A stretch of 64,000 bases of DNA. Source: Deltaproteobacteria bacterium (lineage in GTDB: Bacteria; Desulfobacterota; Syntrophobacteria; Syntrophobacterales; Syntrophobacteraceae). The stretch spans positions 62,001 through 126,000 of the forward strand of contig JAAYVE010000009.1 of the NCBI GenBank assembly GCA_012517315.1, written 5' to 3'. Position numbers and translations under genes: made by a program. Within the stretch, counting starts at the first letter, position 1; every line of letters starts with the position of its first letter. The notes beneath the pieces were generated by a model. That model did not search any database, was not told the DNA's origin, and saw only the letters and a list, made by a program, of their open reading frames with translations. This document shows positions 46,432-54,975 of this stretch, in pieces.

Positions 46432-47055
46432 TTATCCCTGCTTTGAGACTCGCGGCCGATACTGCCTCAACAATCCCACGACCGTGCCCACAATTTCCAC
46501 TTCCTGAGCCGGAACCCGCAAGGTTTCCATTCGGCGGTTGGCGGCCCGAAGCTCCACTACATCTCCCCGGCGAAAGACCCTCTTCACCGTTGCGTTTCCC
46601 TTGACGAGAGCGACGACTGTCTGACCGTCGGTAATGAAGTCTCCACGGGAGACGATCAGAATGTCTCCCTCGCGAATTCCCTCTTCGACCATGGAATCCC
46701 CACGGACCCGCAGGGCAAAATTACGACCGTCCGCCAAGAAACTCGCCGGTACCTCAATGGATTCCTGGATTTCGAAAGGTTCGAGAGGCGTTCCCGCGAC
46801 AACCGTGCCAAGAAACGGAAGGATTACCTCCCCCGTGGCGAGAGGTAGGAAATGGAGGATTGCTTTTCCCTTTTCTCCGAATTGTGGGAGGCAGCTTTCC
46901 CCATGCAGTCTGTTCGGCATGCCGGAGAAAGTCTTCAATGAGTGGGAACTCGGTCGGTCGCGGAACCTTGGAAATGGATGGGCTCGCTCGTGACGATGCG
47001 ACCAGCAGGGCAATTGGAAATGGGCCTTCACAGGGAGAGCGGCGATCGACTTCAT
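46432..47055 (-). CDS. S24/LexA-like autoprotease without recognisable DNA-binding domain
   Basis: This 207-residue protein has the complete C-terminal LexA-type domain: cleavage site Ala87-Gly88 (VVAG), catalytic Ser121 (RGDSM) and Lys158 (ATVKR). The first 65 residues, where LexA has its winged helix-turn-helix, are His/Arg/Pro-rich and show no such motif. I read the other two frames across 46861-47055 and found no displaced domain. An in-frame stop lies 45 bases upstream of the ATG, so the protein is not longer. It may be a degenerate LexA, an anti-repressor or a protease with another target. A GGAAAA site precedes the start. Confidence 0.8.
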   Translation of the reverse strand: MKSIAALPVKAHFQLPCWSHRHERAHPFPRFRDRPSSHSLKTFSGMPNRLHGESCLPQFGEKGKAILHFLPLATGEVILPFLGTVVAGTPLEPFEIQESIEVPASFLADGRNFALRVRGDSMVEEGIREGDILIVSRGDFITDGQTVVALVKGNATVKRVFRRGDVVELRAANRRMETLRVPAQEVEIVGTVVGLLRQYRPRVSKQG

Positions 47056-47365
47056 GGGGCTTTTCCTATCATTGCTTCCTTTTGACTGTGTTTCCGGCCG
47101 GAGTGAGGTTTATGCCGTTAACCTGGAAGTGTTTCGAAAAAATAGGTGAATAAAAAGTGAAAGTCAAGGGAGGAAGGGGCACATTCCCTGGATGGTGTCA
47201 ACCGGTCCGGCGGATGCAAAAGGAGATAAAGGCGTATTGAAATTCTGGATAGATATGTTGCGGGAGACCCCCATGGAGGTCCTTTTCCGCCAGTTTTCAA
47301 GACCGGAGCGGGGGATCTGAAGCCTCAACGGGGCCGGAGGCGGAGGAGGGCACCACCGTCACCGG

Positions 47366-47548
47366 TCACTTCTCTGAATAATGCTTTGCATAGCACGATT
47401 CACAGATCATATTCTCATCCTCATCGTAGCGTTCCACCATGATGTGAGGATGGAGAAGGGGAAGTTCCCGGCCGCACCTGTGACACTTCAGCAACAGCCC
47501 CGACTCACCGAATGACAGGCACTCCCGGTCGCTCTTTTCATCACTCAT
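47366..47548 (-). CDS. Small zinc-ribbon protein
   Basis: This 60-residue protein has two CxxC pairs (CHRCGRE near residue 22, CESCY near residue 49) for a zinc ribbon, and a charged N-terminus (MSDEKSDRE). No membrane segment is present. No family name can be given, but the pattern is that of many short cytoplasmic zinc-finger proteins in anaerobes. It is a stand-alone gene on the minus strand. Confidence 0.62.
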   Translation of the reverse strand: MSDEKSDRECLSFGESGLLLKCHRCGRELPLLHPHIMVERYDEDENMICESCYAKHYSEK

Positions 47549-48044
47549 GTCATTGGCTCCCTTGCACTAAAAATGTGAAAAATCGTACTTCCACCCCATC
47601 CGCCCCGACACCCGTTTGCCCCGAGTGACCCCTCAGAACCGAGTGTTTCGGCCCTGTACCACTTCTTTTTCAAATCTACTTCAAAACGAAATGATTTGAC
47701 AAGGGCGGACGTTTGATGTAGAAGCATTGCTGCTCAAATTCCCAATGGACGTCTCGTTTTTCGATTTCCCTGCGCAAGCGGCCAGGGCTCGGCACCTGTT
47801 CCGCTACCGACTGTTGCACTTCGCCTGGGGAGTGATTGAGCTCATCTCCTGTGCAGCTTTTCACAAATTTTGCTGTGAGCGGGTGGGGTTCCTGAAGATG
47901 GGTTCTGCAATTCTCCAAATTCCGAGCGGTTTCCAAGGATTCATGTGTGCGGTTTTTCAGTGGCGTCGCTCATGCATTGAGCCTTCGAGGCGACGATTGG
48001 TCGTGGTGAACCATGGAGTAACATCAACGTGGAGGAGGTAGCTG
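47549..48044. other. Region upstream of the first CoA-transferase pair
   Basis: This 496-base region contains the sigma-70 promoter listed separately and then a leader of about 310 bases. Short frames exist on both strands but have no family match or good ribosome sites. The last bases (GGAGGAGGTAGCTG) form the ribosome site of the CoA-transferase gene. Confidence 0.5.
47696..47724 (+). promoter_or_regulatory. Sigma-70-like promoter for the CoA-transferase operon
   Basis: TTGACA (47696-47701), a 17-base spacer and TAGAAG (47719-47724) give an exact -35 box and a 4 of 6 -10 box. A transcript from here would have a leader of about 310 bases before the CoA-transferase gene. Confidence 0.5.
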
Positions 48045-49133
48045 ATGGAGACAGGAGTCAATTCAAAGATTGTCGAGGTTACTCAAGTTGCGAAGGAAGT
48101 GATCGATAAGCAGAAAGAGCGGAAAAAGAATTTCGAGTACTGGGGACCGACACCCAGAGAGGCGCGCAAGGCGGCGGTAGCGAAGAAGAAAGGCCTCATC
48201 GACAAGAGGATGACCATCAAACAGGCGGTGGACACGTACATCAAAGATGGCATCAACCTGGGTCTGGGGGGGTTCGTCAACACCCGTGTTCCCACGGCTA
48301 TTGTCTGGAATATCGTGAAGAAGGGAGTGAAGAATCTCACTTTGTCTTTGCAGTCCAATTCGATTTGTTGCGAATGGCTTGCGGGGATGATGATCGTGAA
48401 CCCCGACCACGTTTCCATCAAGCGTGTGGAACTCGCCTGGTGGGGGTACGAAGTGATCGGCATTGCTCCTTTGCTTCGTTATCTGGCGGGCAACGAGATG
48501 ATCGAAATCGATGACTACACCAACTACGGCATGTCCGTTCGCTTCAAGGCCGGCGCCATGGGCATTCCGTTTATCCCCGTCCGTGACCACGGCGGTTCGG
48601 ACATGGAGCTCGTCAACCGCGGTGCCATGATCCAATGCCCGTTCAGTGGAGACAACACCTATCTGGTACCCGCGTGCAACCCCGATGTGGGTGTCGTGCA
48701 CGTGCCCATGTGCGACATGTACGGTAATGCCCGAATCTTCGGCGCCCTGTGCACGTGTCCTGAGATCGCCCAGGCTGCGTCCCACACCATCATGAGCACG
48801 GAGACCGTGATCGACAACATGGCGATCCGCCGCTATCCCAACTTGACAGAGATCCCCTATCCGGTGGTGGATGCGGTCTGTGAGCAGCAATTCGGTTCCT
48901 GGCCGGGTGCCGTTTACGGAATGTACTGGTTTGACATGGAGCATTTCCTCTACTTCCGCAGCATGTGTGATGAATTCAGAAAGACCGGGAACAAAGACAA
49001 GCTGAAGGCATACTATGACGAGTATTTCTTTGGTTGCGACACCTGGGATGACTTCATCGCCAAGATCGTTCCCCACAAGAAGCTCATTGATCTGAGGAAG
49101 AGAGACGGGCAGCAGCCGATTATCATCTCGTAA
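48045..49133 (+). CDS. CoA-transferase family I, subunit A (pair 1)
   Basis: This 362-residue protein resembles the glutaconate/acyl CoA-transferase alpha subunit: an N-terminal extension of 50 residues, then TIKQAVDTYIKDGINLGLGGF, and a later GGSDMELVNRGAMIQCPFSG motif. It moves CoA between an acyl-CoA and a free acid together with subunit B (next gene). Start follows GGAGGAGGT. Its long N-terminal extension is absent from the second alpha subunit at 50260. Substrate unknown; acyl or aromatic acids are candidates in a syntroph. Confidence 0.88.
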   Translation: METGVNSKIVEVTQVAKEVIDKQKERKKNFEYWGPTPREARKAAVAKKKGLIDKRMTIKQAVDTYIKDGINLGLGGFVNTRVPTAIVWNIVKKGVKNLTLSLQSNSICCEWLAGMMIVNPDHVSIKRVELAWWGYEVIGIAPLLRYLAGNEMIEIDDYTNYGMSVRFKAGAMGIPFIPVRDHGGSDMELVNRGAMIQCPFSGDNTYLVPACNPDVGVVHVPMCDMYGNARIFGALCTCPEIAQAASHTIMSTETVIDNMAIRRYPNLTEIPYPVVDAVCEQQFGSWPGAVYGMYWFDMEHFLYFRSMCDEFRKTGNKDKLKAYYDEYFFGCDTWDDFIAKIVPHKKLIDLRKRDGQQPIIIS

Positions 49134-49182
49134 TGAAACCAGAGACGTTTCGTTCAAACCACCACACTAAGGAGGTTGTAAT

Positions 49183-49980
49183 ATGGTATCCCTCGCAGAT
49201 GTGAATCCCTTTGAAATGATCGCCTTCACGGGCTCCAGAGTATTGGAGGACAATACCATCGTATTCGTTGGAACGGGTCTTCCCATCATCGCCGCCATGC
49301 ATGCACAAATGACCCATGCACCAAACATTAACCTGATCTTTGAGGCGGGCTCCCTGGCATCCATCCTCGAGCAAGGGATGCCTCTGTCCGTGGGCGACAC
49401 GAGAGCCTTTCGCAAGGCTGTGTTCGCCAAAGGCCTCTGTGCGGTCTTTGAACTCACCCAGAGGGGATACGCCGACTATGCATTCATCGGTGGTGCGCAG
49501 ATCGACATGTACGGCAACGTTTGCTCTACCTATGAAGGCGGGAACTATCTCAAACCGCGAGTCCGCTTTCCGGGCAGCGGTGGTGCGGGCGCCATGGCTG
49601 CAAACTGCGAAAAGACCATCGCCATCATGGCTTTGGAAAAGAGGCGCTTCGTCAAGAAAGTGGACTTCATCACCAGCATCGGTTTTGGTGACGGTTCCCC
49701 CGATTACCGCCTAAAAGCGGGAGTCATGGGATCCGGTCCCTATCGCGTCATCACCAACCAGGCACTCTTCGGTTTTGACGAGAAGACGAGAAGAATGATG
49801 CTCCTGGAGTATCTGCCCGGCAAAAGCCCCGAGGCGATCCAGGAACTGGTGGACTTCGAGTTGCTCATTTCGCCTGACGTGAAAGAGATGGCCATTCCGA
49901 CGGAACATGACCTCTTTCTCCTCCAGAAGAAATGTGACACGGAAGGTTTCTTCCTCAAGAGAAAGGTTGTGGAGCAATAA
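49183..49980 (+). CDS. CoA-transferase family I, subunit B (pair 1)
   Basis: This 265-residue beta subunit has VGTGLPIIAAMHAQMTHAPN and LIFEAGSLAS; the Glu there is in the position of the catalytic glutamate that forms the CoA thioester in this family. GGAQIDMYGNV follows. It is 49 bases downstream of subunit A with an AAGGAGG site. A strong terminator closes this pair. Confidence 0.9.
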   Translation: MVSLADVNPFEMIAFTGSRVLEDNTIVFVGTGLPIIAAMHAQMTHAPNINLIFEAGSLASILEQGMPLSVGDTRAFRKAVFAKGLCAVFELTQRGYADYAFIGGAQIDMYGNVCSTYEGGNYLKPRVRFPGSGGAGAMAANCEKTIAIMALEKRRFVKKVDFITSIGFGDGSPDYRLKAGVMGSGPYRVITNQALFGFDEKTRRMMLLEYLPGKSPEAIQELVDFELLISPDVKEMAIPTEHDLFLLQKKCDTEGFFLKRKVVEQ

Positions 49981-50014
49981 TGTAGGGATGCATCGTCTCC
50001 GAGAGTAAACGAAG

Positions 50015-50049
50015 GGAACCGGGGGAGCAACTTTCCCCGGTTCCTTTTT
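50015..50049 (+). terminator. Rho-independent terminator after CoA-transferase pair 1
   Basis: GGAACCGGGG (50015-50024) pairs perfectly with CCCCGGTTCC (50035-50044) around a ten-base loop and is followed by TTTTT. It separates the two CoA-transferase operons. Confidence 0.92.
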
Positions 50050-50259
50050 GCAGGCAGTAGAAAATCATTTCGGTGCGGAGAGCTCCGAGCGCATGCTTCC
50101 ATGCCCTCTCTTCCCCTTGATGCTCTTCTCCCTCCCCCTCCATTCTCCTTCCCACCTGCGATCTTGATCTCTGCTCGAAACCCAAAGCGGGCCAGACCGT
50201 TTGCGGCTCCATGGGAGAATTCCTTTTGTACCTGCAGTTCCCATCTTTTGAGGTGCACG

Positions 50260-51258
50260 ATGGCAGCGGTGAAAAACAAGACCATGGCCCTCAAGGAGGC
50301 TGTGGCAACTTTTGTCAACGATGGAGACACCGTCTATTACGGCGGTTTTCAAATCATGGTCCCCATGGCGATCACGCACGAGCTCATCAGGCAGAAGAAA
50401 AGAGGGCTCAAGATTCTCAACGCATCGACCGATGCAGGAGGGCTGGATCTCCTGGTGGGGGCCGGCTGCGTTGCGGAAATGCACTTGGCCTGGGCCATGA
50501 ACTGGTATGTCAAGGCACCGTATGCAATCCGGCGGGCTTTTCAAGCAGGACGGGTCAAGCGGCATGACCTCTCCAATTTTGGAGCAACCAGCGCACTCTT
50601 GGCCGGTTATCTGGGAATACCCTTCATCCCGGTGCGCGGGAACATCGGGAGCGACATGATCAAGCACAACCCTCGGGATCTGAAAGTCATGGAGGATCCT
50701 TTTTCGGGGGAGCCGATCCCGGTGGTGCGCGCATGGCGTGCCGACGTGGCCGTGATTCATGCCCAACGGGCGGATTGGTTGGGGAATGTGGTGGCGTGGG
50801 GGACACGAGGGGTCACTGATGAACTGGGCTGTATGGCCGCCAAACGGGGTGTGATCGTCACGGCGGAGGAAATTGTCGATCCGGAAGCGGTCAGAAGCGA
50901 CCCGGACCGCACGGTGGTTCCCTATTTCAAGACGCTGGCTGTTGTCCACTGCCCGTGGGGGGCCCATCCTTCCGCCTGCCGCGGCTATTACGGGGTGGAC
51001 ATCCGCTTCTGCCAATACCAGGGAAAATACGAGCGGAGCGAACATCTGCTGCCCATTTTTTTGGAGCAATGGGTCTACGGGTGTGAGGATCACGAGGCAT
51101 ACATCCGCAAGTACATCGAGAAATTCGGCAAGGAAGGCCTGGAGCGTTTGCGTCCCGTTCTTGGGTTCAAACCTAAAATGGATGTGGATTATGGATATCA
51201 TGATCCTGCGGTGTGGAAAGGTGTTCCCCAATACACGGATGAAAACATCAAGGCATGA
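50260..51258 (+). CDS. CoA-transferase family I, subunit A (pair 2)
   Basis: This 332-residue alpha subunit begins with MALKEAVATFVNDGDTVYYGG and has IPVRGNIGSDMIKHN, the counterpart of the GGSD region of pair 1. It is related to the alpha subunit at 48045 but clearly diverged, so this is an old duplication. The ATG at 50260 with GAGGTG ahead was chosen; an upstream start at 50101 would add a Pro-rich stretch without homology. A separate transcript from pair 1 is likely. Its substrate is unknown and may differ from that of pair 1. Confidence 0.87.
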   Translation: MAAVKNKTMALKEAVATFVNDGDTVYYGGFQIMVPMAITHELIRQKKRGLKILNASTDAGGLDLLVGAGCVAEMHLAWAMNWYVKAPYAIRRAFQAGRVKRHDLSNFGATSALLAGYLGIPFIPVRGNIGSDMIKHNPRDLKVMEDPFSGEPIPVVRAWRADVAVIHAQRADWLGNVVAWGTRGVTDELGCMAAKRGVIVTAEEIVDPEAVRSDPDRTVVPYFKTLAVVHCPWGAHPSACRGYYGVDIRFCQYQGKYERSEHLLPIFLEQWVYGCEDHEAYIRKYIEKFGKEGLERLRPVLGFKPKMDVDYGYHDPAVWKGVPQYTDENIKA

Positions 51259-51261
51259 ACT

Positions 51262-52062
51262 ATGACAGCGAAAGGGACTTCTGGAGAGGCCATGTTCAGG
51301 AACTACAAACTCCATGAATTGATGGTGGTGCGTTGTGCCAAGGAGATCCGGGATGGGGAAGTGGTCTTTGCCGGCGTCGGTCTGCCCTTGATCACGGTCA
51401 GTTTTGCCATGGCAACCCACGCTCCAAACATGATTCTCCTCACGGAGGGAGGTTCCATCCGGGCCACGGCACCGCCCGGACTGGCCATAACGGTGGACGA
51501 TCCCGCCTTGTTCTGCAACGGGGATGCGGCGTCCGGCATGCTTTCAACCATGGCGGCGCTTCAGAGAGGCGAGGTGGACGTCGCATTCATTGGAGGTGCC
51601 CAGATCGACCGCTACGGCAATGTCAATTCCACTGGTGTGGGCAACTGGGATGAAGCGGATACCTTCACCTACTTTGCCGGAAGCGGCGGTGCAAATGACA
51701 TGGCCGCTTCGGCCAAAAGAGTCCTCGCCATGATGCCGCAAGACCCCAAGAAGTTTGTCGAACGGGTGGACTATGTGACGACGCCCGGTCCCGGGAAAGT
51801 GAACGGCTTCCAGACAGGTAAGGGATGGATACCCGGTGGTCCTACCATGGTGGTGAGTACGATGGGAGTATACAAGTTTGACGATAACACCCGGGAAATC
51901 TATCTGGCCGAATATTTCCCCGGCCTGCCGGTCGAGAGAATCCGGGCCAATTGCTCCTTTGATCTGAAGATTTCGCCAGACCTCAAGCAGACCCCCATCC
52001 CCTCCGAGGAGGAACTCACCACATTGAGAAGTATTGATCCCACAGGCTTCTACCTCGACTGA
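51262..52062 (+). CDS. CoA-transferase family I, subunit B (pair 2)
   Basis: This 266-residue beta subunit has VFAGVGLPLITVSFAMATHAPN and LLTEGGSIRAT, with the Glu at the family's catalytic position, and GGAQIDRYGNVNS. It begins three bases after subunit A. An ATG at 51292 (MFRNYKL) is an alternative start. A GC-rich inverted repeat follows the gene. Confidence 0.9.
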   Translation: MTAKGTSGEAMFRNYKLHELMVVRCAKEIRDGEVVFAGVGLPLITVSFAMATHAPNMILLTEGGSIRATAPPGLAITVDDPALFCNGDAASGMLSTMAALQRGEVDVAFIGGAQIDRYGNVNSTGVGNWDEADTFTYFAGSGGANDMAASAKRVLAMMPQDPKKFVERVDYVTTPGPGKVNGFQTGKGWIPGGPTMVVSTMGVYKFDDNTREIYLAEYFPGLPVERIRANCSFDLKISPDLKQTPIPSEEELTTLRSIDPTGFYLD

Positions 52063-52705
52063 CAACCCTCTGACTTCCTTCCGAACCGCCCGCCATCCCC
52101 ACAAGTGTACCCGACAGGTTTCCCCGCGGTTCGGGCCGTTTTGCCTCACATCTTCCCTGCACTCATATCCGAGGTGAGTTGGAGTCCCTGGAAAAACTCA
52201 ATTCTCCATGGGATTGTTTGGCCCGGTCCTTGCTGAATGCAGGCAGCAGAGGCTTGGGCAAGGGGGGGTGCGCGTAAGCGAGGCGTCTGCCTGCCCCACA
52301 AGTTTGTCCCTCAGGAAGCTGTGAGTCAACATGGAGAAAAGGCTTGAACGGCGACCGTCAGATATTGCAACACCCCAGCGTGCAGGGCGATCTCTCTAGT
52401 CAGATCTTTGACGACAGGGGGAGAAAGGTGTTGGGAGGGATTCAGTTTCGGCTCCAAATCTCGGAGGGAGAAAAGCATCGAGGCACGTTGCCTTGCGGCG
52501 GGGTCCATGACCAAATTCTTTCGGTCCATGGGCTTCCGGCGGGAGGTTTCGATGAAAACTCAACGGTCTGGGAGGAACCCAGTATCCTGTGGAAGAAAAG
52601 TGCGCCTGTAAGTTTGAGGGGAAGGTGGGGGGTGGCAGGGAGGAATCAGTTGAGAAGTGGGTTGCCCCATCCTTCCGGCGTAGACTGAAAAGCGGGAAAG
52701 GCCAT
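52063..52705. other. Region between CoA-transferase pair 2 and the PilZ gene
   Basis: This 640-base region holds a possible terminator (CCGAACCGC at 52081-52089 with GCGGTTCGG at 52126-52134, then GCCGTTTTGCC) and a sigma-54 promoter candidate at 52219. Open frames of up to 114 codons have no family signature. No small RNA could be identified, although the 450 bases between the promoter and the PilZ gene leave room for one. Confidence 0.45.
52219..52234 (+). promoter_or_regulatory. Sigma-54 promoter candidate upstream of PilZ-motAB
   Basis: TGGCCC-N5-TTGCT fits the -24/-12 consensus with one mismatch and exact spacing. Flagellar genes in many bacteria use sigma-54, so it may drive the PilZ-motA-motB operon, though the leader of about 470 bases is long. 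Confidence 0.55.
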
Positions 52706-53248
52706 ATGGAAAGAGAGGACAGGCAATTCATTCAGATGAGGGAGTACTCCAGGGTGGATGCGACCATTCCCTTGGAAGTGCGCATCGTTCCGGAAGATGA
52801 GCGCGGCGGGTTGCGCTCCAGAACTTCGATGGAGACAGTGACCAAGGATCTTCAGCAGTTGCCCGAGTTGCCGGACACGGAATTGTCCGAATGCCTGCGG
52901 ATCATCAATGCGAAGCTGGACGCCATCATGGGCATGCTCTCCTTTCAAACCCGGGAGTGCTGCTCTCTTCAGTTGACCTGCGTGAACATCAGCGCGGGGG
53001 GACTCAGGACGGTGCTCCATGAGGAATATGGAACGGGAGATTTGGTGGAGGTGAAAATGATGTTCCCCACCCTCCCGTATGTCCTGTTCTACGTGTATGG
53101 TGACGTCCTGCGCAGTGAAAAACTGGATGATGGAAGGTATCAAATCTGCATCGAATTCACGGCCATCGATGAAGAAATAAGAGACAAAATCGCCAAGTTC
53201 GTCTTTGAGAAACAGCGCGAGATTCTTCGGATGAAGAGGAGGCAATAG
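52706..53248 (+). CDS. PilZ-domain protein with an inserted helical segment
   Basis: This 180-residue protein probably binds cyclic di-GMP: the RxxxR motif is Arg12-Arg16 (REYSR) and the NxSxxG motif is NISAGG near residue 99. Between them lies an insertion of about 60 residues (ETVTKDLQQLPELPD through FQTREC) that is mostly helical. It begins nine bases before the start region of motA and so may set motor output in response to c-di-GMP, as YcgR does. The start at 52706 with GGAAAGG was chosen. It is common in deltaproteobacteria. Confidence 0.85.
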   Translation: MEREDRQFIQMREYSRVDATIPLEVRIVPEDERGGLRSRTSMETVTKDLQQLPELPDTELSECLRIINAKLDAIMGMLSFQTRECCSLQLTCVNISAGGLRTVLHEEYGTGDLVEVKMMFPTLPYVLFYVYGDVLRSEKLDDGRYQICIEFTAIDEEIRDKIAKFVFEKQREILRMKRRQ

Positions 53249-53257
53249 TCTCGAGAC

Positions 53258-54115
53258 ATGTTTGTGATCATCGGATGTTTCATCGTGATTGGCTGCGTCA
53301 TGGGTGGTTACCTGATGGCGCATGGCAACATGCACGTTCTCTTCCAGCCATCCGAGTTCGTGATCATTTTGGGTGCCGCCTTGGGTGGTTTCATCATCGC
53401 AAACCCCATGAAGATCATCAAAGCGACCATCGGTGGTGCCACACGCATGTTTTCCAGCAAGGTTTACACAAAGGAGGACTATCTTGACGCTCTGGTTCTC
53501 CTAAGCGAGATCTTTTTCAAGATCAGGAAAGAGGGGTTGGTTTCCATCGAGTCGGACATCGATGCTCCCGAGAAGAGCCCGATTTTTAAAAAGTATCCGA
53601 AATTTCTAAAAAACCATCATGCCTTAGCATTTCTCGCCGATACTCTGAGAACCCTTACCATCACAGACATCGAGCCGCATGAACTCGCTTCCCTTCTTGA
53701 TCACGAGATCGATGCCCATCACGAGGAGGCGGTCGTTCCGTCCAAAAGCATCGCCAATGTTGCCGACTCCCTTCCCGGACTGGGGATCGTTGCCGCAGTG
53801 CTGGGCGTGGTCATCACCATGGGGAAGATCAATGAACCACCGGAAGTTCTGGGGCATCACATCGGGGCCGCCCTGGTGGGCACTTTCCTTGGAGTTCTTC
53901 TTTGTTACGGGTTCGTGGGTCCCATGTCGAGAAACCTGGAAAATATCGCCAGCGAAGACCGGGAGTACCTGTCAGTGCTCAAGGTGGGATTGCTTGCCTT
54001 CGTCAACACTCCGTCACCTCAGGTGGCCATTGAATTCGCCAGGCGCGTGGTGCCGGGAGACCTGCGTCCTACGTTTCTGGAGCTTGAAAACGTCATCAAA
54101 AAGGCAAAGAAATAG
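53258..54115 (+). CDS. motA: Flagellar motor stator protein MotA
   Basis: This 285-residue inner-membrane protein has four membrane segments (about 2-22, 30-50, 165-190, 200-220) and the conserved GLGIVAAVLGVVITMG and GHHIGAALVGTFLG motifs. Together with MotB it conducts ions to turn the flagellum. The gene is ten bases from the PilZ gene and overlaps motB by one base. Whether protons or sodium ions are used cannot be told. Other flagellar genes are outside the window. Confidence 0.92.
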   Translation: MFVIIGCFIVIGCVMGGYLMAHGNMHVLFQPSEFVIILGAALGGFIIANPMKIIKATIGGATRMFSSKVYTKEDYLDALVLLSEIFFKIRKEGLVSIESDIDAPEKSPIFKKYPKFLKNHHALAFLADTLRTLTITDIEPHELASLLDHEIDAHHEEAVVPSKSIANVADSLPGLGIVAAVLGVVITMGKINEPPEVLGHHIGAALVGTFLGVLLCYGFVGPMSRNLENIASEDREYLSVLKVGLLAFVNTPSPQVAIEFARRVVPGDLRPTFLELENVIKKAKK

Positions 54116-54933
54116 TGGAAGACAAACCGAAGAGAATCATCATCAAGAAGATCCACAAGCATGGCGAAGGTCACCACGGGGGCAGCTGGAAGGTGGCCTA
54201 TGCAGATTTCGTCACGGCCATGATGGCGTTCTTCCTGCTGCTGTGGCTCCTTTCCATGGTCTCGGATGAAAAGCGGGCCGTGCTCGCCGCCTATTTCAAG
54301 GACTTCAGCCTGTTCGAAAAAGGGGGCAAATCCTTCATGATGGATTCCGGTTCAAAACCCATGATCATGCAGCAGACGGGAAGCGATGTGGTGGATATGA
54401 CCAACGACGCCGCTTCGGGCATGAACCAGGAAATTGCCGCAAAAATCCTCGCGAGCCTCGAGAGCAGGGGGGATTTCGCAAAAGACCAGGTCTTCATTGA
54501 GATAACGGACGAAGGCATTCGCATCCAGATTGTGGATTCGCAAGAGAATCCCATTTTCCCGCCGGGCAGTGCGCAACTGTCGGAGACCGGCAAAAAGATC
54601 ATCGCGTCCGTCGCTCCCATTCTGAAAAATTTCCGAAACGAGATCGCAGTAGAAGGACATACGGACGGATCACCCATCCGGAGCGATCAGATATCCAACT
54701 GGGAACTCTCTACGGCGAGGGCCTCTTCTGCCAGGAGAGAATTGGAGAGTGGGGGCATTGAGCCAGCAAGGATCGCCCGAGTCGTCGGGTTGGCAGACAA
54801 GGTGCCCCTCATAAAAGACCAACCCGAAGATCCTCGCAACCGTCGCATCAGCCTCCTCTTCGTGCGGGGGAAGAAGGCGAAGCCCGTGGGGCAGTACGAA
54901 TGGCTGTGGAAAGAGCCTTCCCTGAAGCGATAG
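54115..54933 (+). CDS. motB: Flagellar motor stator protein MotB
   Basis: This 272-residue protein has an N-terminal cytoplasmic tail (residues 1-20), one membrane segment (about 30-48) with the key Asp in YADFVTAMMAFF, and a C-terminal OmpA-like peptidoglycan domain (EGHTDGSPIRSDQISNWELS). It starts with GTG at 54115, where TAG of motA and GTG share a base. It anchors the stator to the cell wall. Confidence 0.93.
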   Translation: MEDKPKRIIIKKIHKHGEGHHGGSWKVAYADFVTAMMAFFLLLWLLSMVSDEKRAVLAAYFKDFSLFEKGGKSFMMDSGSKPMIMQQTGSDVVDMTNDAASGMNQEIAAKILASLESRGDFAKDQVFIEITDEGIRIQIVDSQENPIFPPGSAQLSETGKKIIASVAPILKNFRNEIAVEGHTDGSPIRSDQISNWELSTARASSARRELESGGIEPARIARVVGLADKVPLIKDQPEDPRNRRISLLFVRGKKAKPVGQYEWLWKEPSLKR

Positions 54934-54975
54934 TGATGCACCGGATTCCCCGAAGGCAGGGGTCCTCTCTCCCCT

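Noticed and set aside
47727-48041. Open frame of 104 codons just ahead of the CoA-transferase gene
   Set aside because: It has no ribosome site, no family match and odd composition; it fits a leader region better.
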